Positions 28,458 to 34,209 of a stretch of DNA of 34,209 bases are shown here, one piece after another. Source of the DNA: a virus; IMG/VR virus record IMGVR_UViG_3300013099_000007, positions 1 through 34,209 of that record. One strand, written 5' to 3'. Made by a program: the position numbers and the translations under genes. Numbering within the stretch: the first letter of the stretch is position 1; each line of letters opens with the position of its first letter. Under the pieces are notes generated by a model. That model had not been told where the DNA came from and ran no database searches. It was given only the letters and a program-made list of their open reading frames with translations.

Positions 28458-28934
28458 CTAATTAATTGTTTCTATTATATCAAATGTAAAATCTATTTGC
28501 GTATAAATGAACTTAAAACCATCATCATTATCAAGGAAATTGACCCCACTATCCCCTTCATAAATAATATTCTCACCACTTTTCAACACCCCGAACTTCT
28601 CTGTGGATAGAAAATTATCTCTAATAATAGTAGCATCAGAAAATAATTCTTTTGCCTGTTCATTTATCTGCATACCTATACCATGCACGTCGTAGACAGG
28701 ACGGCATAGGACTACCCCTATTCTTCTTTCGGTCGTAACATAGTTGTTATAAACCGTTTCATCACTAGCAGCTCTAGTGCCACTAAAAATAGCTAAACCC
28801 CACGCATCCTCTAGAAACTTGCTAGGATTATCTTCAACAGAGTGAGCGTTTAGTATCTCTTTCTTTGTATCAAAGCCCGAGTACGTTGGTATTGTTGCTC
28901 TAATTACATCTATCAATTCACTTATAGAAGACAC
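28458..28934 (-). CDS. Tail terminator-like protein
   Basis: 158 aa from GTG 28934, which has AAGGAG nine bases upstream within the preceding gene; an in-frame ATG at 28964 lacks any ribosome binding site. 'LIDVIRATIPTYSGFDTKKE' then 'WGLAIFSGTRAASDETVYNN', 'YVTTERRIGVVLCRPVY' and a C-terminal 'FKFIYTQIDFTFDIIE' fit the small alpha/beta proteins that close the tail tube below the connector. Place right before the major tail protein supports this. Confidence 0.6.
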   Translation of the reverse strand: MSSISELIDVIRATIPTYSGFDTKKEILNAHSVEDNPSKFLEDAWGLAIFSGTRAASDETVYNNYVTTERRIGVVLCRPVYDVHGIGMQINEQAKELFSDATIIRDNFLSTEKFGVLKSGENIIYEGDSGVNFLDNDDGFKFIYTQIDFTFDIIETIN

Positions 28935-29766
28935 CTGTTGATACTCCTTTAGCTTCTCCAACATCTAGTCTAGCGTTGTTGTTTTTATCAGCTCCATAGT
29001 TATTTTTATTTAGTCTCGCATAATATTCTTTGCCTGCTCTAAGAGCATCGTCTTTATAATCATCACCTAAGTTCTTAAATATAACCATTGCTGTTTGAGA
29101 TACACAGGCATCTAATAGTTTACGTCTTTGGAGTAACTGATCTCCTGATATAATCTCACCTTTATTTTCAATATCACTAATCATCAATCTAGATGCTAGG
29201 ATAATTTCTTTTTCCCAGTCTGTTTTACCTGACTCATAATTGGCCCTAAATGTAGAGTTACCAAAGAGTGTGTATTCTCCTACTAAATCAGCATCGGTAC
29301 AAAACTTAGGCCCTAACCAACCTATCTCAGTTAGTGCTGTTAAATCCGCAGAAAACGTTAGCTTTAACCAGTATAAATCGTATATTTCAACTGATCCAAG
29401 GCCATCTACTGATTCATTGCCAGTAGATCCTACAGTATCTTCCATTACCCATGATTCTGTTTTCTTTGGAACCCAAGTTACATACCCACTAGCACCTAAA
29501 CAAGCTCCGGCCAGTGCAGTCTCATCAATTGTTTCAGCTACCTCTTCCCAACTATTGCCTGACCAAAGTGATACAGTCATAACTGAAGCTTCGGTATTTA
29601 CTACATTTAAATCAAAGAATAGTGAGTTAAAAGGTAATCTACTGCCTATATAAATAGCATCTTCACTTGATGTCACGTCAACTACTGCCGATCCAGAGTG
29701 GTAATCTTCAACCTCAGGAGTTTTGTCTGTAAGCGTGCCATCATCTGCAAATAAGAATCGTTTCAT
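28918..29766 (-). CDS. Head-tail connector-type protein with N-terminal beta domain
   Basis: 282 aa. About residues 1-165 are beta-rich ('AVVDVTSSEDAIYIGSRLPF', 'NVVNTEASVMTVSLWSGNSW', 'SVEIYDLYWLKLTFSADLTA') like a jelly-roll. Residues 190-282 are helical: 'WEKEIILASRLMISDIENKG', 'LQRRKLLDACVSQTAMVIFK' and 'DDYKDDALRAGKEYYARLNK', the arrangement of portal-adaptor proteins (gp15/gp6-like helical bundles). The fusion of the two halves is uncommon for a connector. It overlaps the terminator gene by about 17 bases. Confidence 0.6.
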   Translation of the reverse strand: MKRFLFADDGTLTDKTPEVEDYHSGSAVVDVTSSEDAIYIGSRLPFNSLFFDLNVVNTEASVMTVSLWSGNSWEEVAETIDETALAGACLGASGYVTWVPKKTESWVMEDTVGSTGNESVDGLGSVEIYDLYWLKLTFSADLTALTEIGWLGPKFCTDADLVGEYTLFGNSTFRANYESGKTDWEKEIILASRLMISDIENKGEIISGDQLLQRRKLLDACVSQTAMVIFKNLGDDYKDDALRAGKEYYARLNKNNYGADKNNNARLDVGEAKGVSTGVFYK

Positions 29767-30324
29767 TTAATCACCTACTCCTTCTTCTCTATCTGTTTGG
29801 AAAGAAAAAACCTCTTCCCAGTTTTCTTTGTCGTTATAAAATTCCTGTGGATAAATTATGTTATCTCTATATTTATCTAGCGGAGAGTTACCGTCAAATG
29901 CTTTTTGATAGCAGCTCCATATAAATTCACTACAATATAGTGTCTTATTGCCTACTGAAAAGTCATAATCATAAGGTATATTATCGTTAATCATCTCTAA
30001 CCCTATTGTTACAGCATGGTTTCGTTGTCCATTGTCTGCAAATAAAGGTTTAAGAACTACATATCTATCTATTTCTTTTAGTAATTTCTGAATTGAATGT
30101 TGTTCAACCCCTGTAGTTAAAGCAGCATAGGCAACTCCTGACCCTGCTAATAACTCTGAATGTTTCCATCCTCTAATGAATAAGTTCGATAGTTGCCAAG
30201 GGGTATGGGTAAGAATTACATAGCCTGTCAGATCTCCATTAAAAAAGAAATCAAGTTCGTGTTGCCTTATCTTTCTTTTGTAAGGGATGCCTAATCTTGC
30301 TACTGCTTTTACTCCTGCTCTCAT
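29767..30324 (-). CDS. Permuted NlpC/P60 (YiiX/DUF830-like) hydrolase
   Basis: 185 aa. 'DLTGYVILTHTPWQLSNLFI' and 'RGWKHSELLAGSGVAYAALT' (His55) followed much later by 'NIPYDYDFSVGNKTLYCSEF' (Cys131) give the circularly permuted papain-like order His-then-Cys of the YiiX/LRAT-like group. These enzymes act on peptide or lipid amide bonds. Its position among neck genes, not lysis genes, suggests a virion-bound hydrolase or a head-processing role. Start ATG directly follows the previous stop. The hydrolase call is based on motif order and spacing only. Confidence 0.65.
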   Translation of the reverse strand: MRAGVKAVARLGIPYKRKIRQHELDFFFNGDLTGYVILTHTPWQLSNLFIRGWKHSELLAGSGVAYAALTTGVEQHSIQKLLKEIDRYVVLKPLFADNGQRNHAVTIGLEMINDNIPYDYDFSVGNKTLYCSEFIWSCYQKAFDGNSPLDKYRDNIIYPQEFYNDKENWEEVFSFQTDREEGVGD

Positions 30325-30855
30325 TTATAAACTCGCTAGGAAAGTATTTAATTCTGTTTTAATCCACGTTAAATCTTCTGCCCAAATATGAAAAAAGGAT
30401 AGAGGAGCTTCCGCAGGGATGGTATTTTCTCCAACTATCTCTTCGGGGAACCCATAGAGTAATCCATGGAGCGTATCTAAACTACCTTCTTCAAAACAGA
30501 GCATAACACTCGTGCTTTGAACTTCTCCCATTATATTCTTTAACTCAACCCTTCCCATAAGACCTTGTCTTTTCCGATTCATATTACTTATTTCTAGTTC
30601 GTTAATCCTATCTCTACCCCATGCCTTAGTTTTATCTAAAGTTGCCATGTCTAGAAGCTCTTGAGTATAATTTTCAAAAACATCTATATAGTTTCTTAGT
30701 GAAGTTTCTTGTGTAGCTGTCAACTCTAGTTCGGTTATAATTGTTGCGTGTTTCCCTTCTACGATTTCCCCAATAATAGGGATAGGAGAATGTTTACAGT
30801 AGTTACTAAGAGCTATTGAGTTTATTTCAAATTCAAAATTAAATATGTAATTCAT
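30325..30855 (-). CDS. Hypothetical structural-region protein
   Basis: 176 aa from ATG 30855 (GGAG nine bases upstream, overlapping the preceding stop TAATG); a start at 30870 lacks support. 'MNYIFNFEFEINSIALSNYC' opens, then mixed alpha/beta with a central helical part 'TATQETSLRNYIDVFENYTQ' and a C-terminal 'FHIWAEDLTWIKTELNTFL'. No known domain. Between a fibre-like gene and the hydrolase gene, so probably a neck/fibre accessory or assembly protein. Confidence 0.55.
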   Translation of the reverse strand: MNYIFNFEFEINSIALSNYCKHSPIPIIGEIVEGKHATIITELELTATQETSLRNYIDVFENYTQELLDMATLDKTKAWGRDRINELEISNMNRKRQGLMGRVELKNIMGEVQSTSVMLCFEEGSLDTLHGLLYGFPEEIVGENTIPAEAPLSFFHIWAEDLTWIKTELNTFLASL

Positions 30856-32825
30856 TAACTTACTCTCCATTGTTCGAGTCCTGCATTGAAAACAGTTGCA
30901 ACATCACCAGACTGTTCCGGTGCGAACTCCATTTCTAAAAGTATATCGCCGCCGGTATGGTCTATATAATCAAAACCAGAATTAATATGTTTAATATCGC
31001 CCCCTGCATCTTTTGGTTCTACTTCCATCTCTCCAAAAATTACACCGTTCATTTTCCAAGATATTATTATGTTTCTGCTTGCCGTATTTAAAGCCCATCC
31101 TACAGTTGCACCTACCCTGTAACGTCCTGCTGGAGCTGCTGTTACTGTATTTGAGAGATAAATTACAGGAGTAGTTGAACTATTAGTAACTATATCTCTT
31201 CTTTCATCATTACCTGCATAAGTTCCGAAAACATTAACTGTACTAGCATCTGCTTTCCCATCTAACGCTAATTGCAAGTCAGTCTGATTGCTTAATGTTC
31301 CAGTAATCTGACCCCATTGAGCAGTTACGCTAGTCCCTGCTGCTATTATTGATACCGTTATATCTGTCGCTATCCCAGATCGGCTTGATGTACACTGAAA
31401 AGTTAATACCGAACCGGCCGACATTGTTCCGATAACAGGCAATGAACCTGTTAGCTGTGCTGTCGATCCTGACCCTACTTCATAATTATGTGCAGGGCCT
31501 TCTGGAGATCCATTTACCATTCCTTGTAAGGATACGCTAGAAGTTGCAAAGTTATATGTATTTTCAAATGTTACAGACCATTGCACAGTTGCATCGGTGA
31601 AGTCCTCTAATAGAGTTATATTAATTCCAAGGTCTACCGATACTCCTGTAGAATTTACAGGGCCGGCATTTGTATCTTCTTGTGCTTCCGGAGTTTCAGA
31701 TGGTTTAGTAAATGTAATTAATCCATTCTCTCCTATTGTTAGATAAAAGCCTGCAAAGTCAACCGCACTTGGAATTATCATTGCATTAGTGTTAAAACTA
31801 ATAGCGTTAGGAGCATTAAGTTCAAAGTGATTACCAGTCGCTTCTTTTAATATTCCATAAGTCCCTGATCCGTTGTCGAAAGTCATTTCCCCACTAACTA
31901 GAGGATTATTTTTAACTTGTCTTAAATCTAATGCTGTTTGTAAGTCAGTTTGGTTGCTTAATATTCCAGTTATGCTTCCCCATTCTGCTACTAAAGCATT
32001 ACCTGATACGGAAAGTTTAGTATAAATAGAAGTTGCAAAGCCATCTCTAGTTGAGGTTAATTCTAACTCAATAATCTTACCTATTGTAACTACCCCTGAA
32101 TATGGGTAAGAACCTTGTAGTTGAGAGGTTTCATTTCTAGCTACTTCATATTCTATACCAGAGCCTTGAGGAACACCGTCTATTTTCATCTTTAAAATAA
32201 CCGTAGCGGTAGCGTTTTCATCATTCTCAAAAGTAACCCCCCATTCAAAGGTTGGGTCAGTAAAATCTTTAACTAATGTGACCTGTACTCCAAGGTCTGT
32301 GGCAATATTGCTTGTTACGTTTATAGGGCCGGCATTATTGGCGACTAAATCATTAGGAGCAATAACAGGTTTTGTATAAGTTACTAAACCATTTTGCCCT
32401 ACTGTTAAAACATACCCCTCAAAACCTACCGCACTACTTATAATCGTCGCCGGAGCATCATTTATAAGCGCAGTTCCAGCGTGTATATTACAAGCTCCTT
32501 CCAGAGACTTAGAAAATGCCCCATATAAATTATCATCAGAGTCGACCAGTAAAAAAGTATTCTTTGCTGTGCCGTCAGTAGTATCTATTTTTCCATCTAA
32601 TGATGTTTGTAACCCAGTGACAGACGATATAATGTGTTGGTCAGCATCATTTTTGCCAGTAAGGTCATTGTGAACAGTAACCCCTACAGCACTTTTTATA
32701 TTTCCTGCGTCGTCTTTTGTCCAAACGACACCACTAGAATCAACCCAAACATAAACCTTTCCAGGAGGCGCATTACCGATAGGTTCTGTTCTAACTCCCA
32801 TCAAAATTGTTGAATCTTCTGCCAT
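30855..32825 (-). CDS. Fibre-like virion protein with two ~170-residue internal repeats
   Basis: 656 aa. Two repeats at about residues 128-300 and 349-522: compare 'IISSAVGFEGYVLTVGQNGL' with 'IIPSAVDFAGFYLTIGENGL', 'LVKDFTDPTFEWGVTFENDE' with 'LLEDFTDATVQWSVTFENTY', and 'WGSITGILSNQTDLQTALD' with 'WGQITGTLSNQTDLQLALD'. A third related beta domain closes the protein ('APAGRYRVGATVGWALNTAS'). The N-terminus contains 'GLQTSLDGKID', a fibre-style linker. Beta-sandwich repeats linked by short coiled linkers, suggesting an elongated appendage; anchoring place (head, neck or tail) cannot be read. Confidence 0.7.
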   Translation of the reverse strand: MAEDSTILMGVRTEPIGNAPPGKVYVWVDSSGVVWTKDDAGNIKSAVGVTVHNDLTGKNDADQHIISSVTGLQTSLDGKIDTTDGTAKNTFLLVDSDDNLYGAFSKSLEGACNIHAGTALINDAPATIISSAVGFEGYVLTVGQNGLVTYTKPVIAPNDLVANNAGPINVTSNIATDLGVQVTLVKDFTDPTFEWGVTFENDENATATVILKMKIDGVPQGSGIEYEVARNETSQLQGSYPYSGVVTIGKIIELELTSTRDGFATSIYTKLSVSGNALVAEWGSITGILSNQTDLQTALDLRQVKNNPLVSGEMTFDNGSGTYGILKEATGNHFELNAPNAISFNTNAMIIPSAVDFAGFYLTIGENGLITFTKPSETPEAQEDTNAGPVNSTGVSVDLGINITLLEDFTDATVQWSVTFENTYNFATSSVSLQGMVNGSPEGPAHNYEVGSGSTAQLTGSLPVIGTMSAGSVLTFQCTSSRSGIATDITVSIIAAGTSVTAQWGQITGTLSNQTDLQLALDGKADASTVNVFGTYAGNDERRDIVTNSSTTPVIYLSNTVTAAPAGRYRVGATVGWALNTASRNIIISWKMNGVIFGEMEVEPKDAGGDIKHINSGFDYIDHTGGDILLEMEFAPEQSGDVATVFNAGLEQWRVS

Positions 32826-32834
32826 TTTATACCT

Positions 32835-33092
32835 CTATATTACAAGCGAACCTGTTAATGTTAATTGTCCTTTTATTTCAAATCCATCTATGTTAATTAA
32901 CTGCTGATTACTAGGAACTATAACTTCCTTTCCTGCACCTATAACATGAGGATGCGAATACAATAGTTCATCTACTCGCCTATTGCGTAACGCATCCTCA
33001 AATATCTCTTCTGCGATGGCATAGTGTTCAACTGGTCCCCCATATTCAACACTATTCTCTTCCAAGATTGCGAATTTTACTTCGTTAGCCAT
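32835..33092 (-). CDS. Small protein between fibre genes
   Basis: 85 aa: 'MANEVKFAILEENSVEYGGP', then 'VEHYAIAEEIFEDALRNRRV', ending 'IDGFEIKGQLTLTGSLVI'. Alpha/beta with a strand-rich end. It sits 9 bases after the DUF2793 gene and 9 before the 656-aa gene and is presumably part of the same appendage; a linker or assembly protein is possible. No motif recognised. Confidence 0.6.
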   Translation of the reverse strand: MANEVKFAILEENSVEYGGPVEHYAIAEEIFEDALRNRRVDELLYSHPHVIGAGKEVIVPSNQQLINIDGFEIKGQLTLTGSLVI

Positions 33093-33101
33093 CTATATCT
33101 C

Positions 33102-34209
33102 CTATATGTTCTTTTTAACTGGCATAACTTCTACTGCAAGGTCAGTTGCATTTTTAGCTATTCCAACTCTAATTACATAACTCCCAGATGTTGAAGGCAT
33201 AGTAGATACTATAGAACTACCGTCCCAAAAATAAACATCCCCTGCTGTAGCCCCTGATAGAACTGCTGTTAGTACTGTATCGTTTGCCAATGCTCTAACA
33301 GGAGACCCTGCGCCAATTGTCGCAGTCGCAAGTCCAACCGCTTTATGATAAGTAGAAATCGTAGAATAACTAGCTACCGTATCATTAGCTGAAATATAGA
33401 GTAGGTCTCCTTTTGTAACTCCCGCACTAGTATATTCAACTCCTGACTCATCAATAAGACCATAGATCTCACTCAAACAGCCTTCAACATTGACTTCTGA
33501 AGTATTCCCAGAAGAATCCGCCACGACTATGTCAGCGGCGCTTACCTGATTCGCTCCCAAACCCCAGTCAATTTTAAGCGCATTAATCCCATCATCCACT
33601 ACATTTAAAGTTGTTCCAAATTCAATAGTCACATTATCAACTTCACTTGTTTGGATATAATCTTGAGCAAGTTTACCATCAGAAATACTTCCGGCTAACA
33701 TTGCGTCTGTAATACCTAACGCTTTTACTTGTAATGTATCAGTAGCAACTTCAATAGAACTATCGTCAACATTTACATTCATGATTCCGGCTGCATAACC
33801 AAGTCCTGCGCCTGCTAATGTAGGATCGACAGCTATAGTATTACCTGTTTGAGTAAGTCCGTCGCCTGCAACTGTACTTTCGTAAGATTGCGAGATCCAA
33901 TTAGAACCATCAAATCTATATTGGACGGTAGGCTCGTCTGCAACTAATACTGCGTCGCCTGAGTTAGGAACAGTATATATCCAAGCTGAACCACTCCATT
34001 CTGCTAAGGCATCTTCTTGCCCTACCCATGCGCCTGTAGCCGTTGGGATAATTAAATATCTATCGCCAGCACTAGGAGAAACTGGAGGAGTTGCAGTTCT
34101 AGTTAGAACGCTTTCATGCCATGAAAATCCTAATCCAAAATCATCAACATATTTCTTAGTGATAAGTTCATTATCATTTGTAAAAGAAAATCCTGTAGAA
34201 TAACTCTGA
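33102..34209 (-). CDS. DUF2793-type fibre protein, C-terminal part (continues from base 378 through the join)
   Basis: Completes the 454-aa gene whose start is at 378; the coding sequence up to 34088 is unique and 34089-34209 repeats the first 121 bases. The DUF2793 domain lies at the junction: 'PPVSPSAGDRYLIIPTATGA', then WVGQEDALAEWSGSAW. The rest is fibre-like, 'VAGDGLTQTGNTIAVDPTLA', 'EVATDTLQVKALGITDAMLA', 'VGIAKNATDLAVEVMPVKKN'. An apparent ATG at 33782 is internal. DUF2793 is common in phage and prophage fibre/host-specificity proteins and probably mediates assembly or binding. Confidence 0.85.
   Translation of the reverse strand, partial: QSYSTGFSFTNDNELITKKYVDDFGLGFSWHESVLTRTATPPVSPSAGDRYLIIPTATGAWVGQEDALAEWSGSAWIYTVPNSGDAVLVADEPTVQYRFDGSNWISQSYESTVAGDGLTQTGNTIAVDPTLAGAGLGYAAGIMNVNVDDSSIEVATDTLQVKALGITDAMLAGSISDGKLAQDYIQTSEVDNVTIEFGTTLNVVDDGINALKIDWGLGANQVSAADIVVADSSGNTSEVNVEGCLSEIYGLIDESGVEYTSAGVTKGDLLYISANDTVASYSTISTYHKAVGLATATIGAGSPVRALANDTVLTAVLSGATAGDVYFWDGSSIVSTMPSTSGSYVIRVGIAKNATDLAVEVMPVKKNI
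34089..34209. repeat. 121-bp terminal direct repeat, right copy
   Basis: Exact copy of bases 1-121. It lies wholly inside the coding sequence of the DUF2793 fibre gene, which argues against a genuine packaging-end structure at this place and favours assembly closure of a permuted genome. Confidence 0.95.

Noticed and set aside
29240-29653. 137-aa rightward frame opposite the connector gene
   Set aside because: Antisense to a gene with good coding signals and no promoter or ribosome binding site of its own.
1-34209. CRISPR arrays, tRNA genes, integrase/attachment sites, insertion sequences
   Set aside because: I saw no spaced repeat arrays, no convincing tRNA cloverleaf, no integrase or transposase frames; a dedicated tRNA or profile scan could still find a diverged case.

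Overview
This window is a complete, AT-rich tailed-phage genome of siphovirus type, assembled as a circular or circularly permuted molecule. The first 121 bases are repeated exactly as the last 121 (1-121 = 34089-34209). One fibre gene reads in frame across the join, so the unique genome is about 34,088 bp. Most genes have GGAGG-type ribosome binding sites and many are coupled by ATGA or TAATG overlaps. A Gram-negative host is my inference, from a lipoprotein that looks like an outer spanin next to an M15-type endolysin; the host genus cannot be read from the sequence. No integrase, recombinase of lysogeny or recognisable CI-type repressor is visible, so a virulent lifestyle is likely but not proven.

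Two transcription units diverge from a control region at 14868-15058. The short rightward unit (15059-17178) carries recombination and replication functions: an ERF single-strand annealing protein, SSB, a VRR-NUC-like nuclease and small coiled-coil proteins. The long leftward unit runs from 14867 down to 1, wraps through the join, and continues from 34088 down to 17275. It starts with an initiator gene carrying origin-like iterons (14190-14400) and a helicase-loader-like gene. A tract of small early genes follows (13.2-9.5 kb), with several HTH proteins, short coiled-coil proteins, a secreted cysteine-containing protein and a CxxC protein.

The accessory block at 7.2-9.5 kb, just before the terminase, is the most unusual part. 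It has a ParB-like protein overlapping a fused ABC-ATPase/GNAT protein resembling the Mom class of DNA-modification enzymes, then a pair of 22-bp tandem repeats and a candidate promoter, then an NGWxNWxTWN protein and an ASCH (PUA-like) protein. I infer a DNA hypermodification/anti-restriction module.

Next come the virion genes: small and large terminase, portal, two morphogenesis-type proteins, scaffold, major capsid protein, and small virion proteins. A block of fibre-like proteins (the DUF2793 protein across the join, 85 aa, a 656-aa protein with internal repeats) lies unusually between capsid and neck genes. After these are a permuted NlpC/P60-like hydrolase, connector, tail terminator and major tail protein. 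The tail assembly chaperone genes have a textbook -1 slippery site (A AAA AAG at 26886-26880) leading into the second frame. Then follow tape measure, distal tail, hub, a T4 gp12-like collar protein with HxH motifs, a C1q-like fibre, and a lysis cassette. A single rightward ribbon-helix-helix gene (27341-27577) with its own candidate promoter interrupts the leftward tail genes. No stretch over 300 bases lacks a gene.
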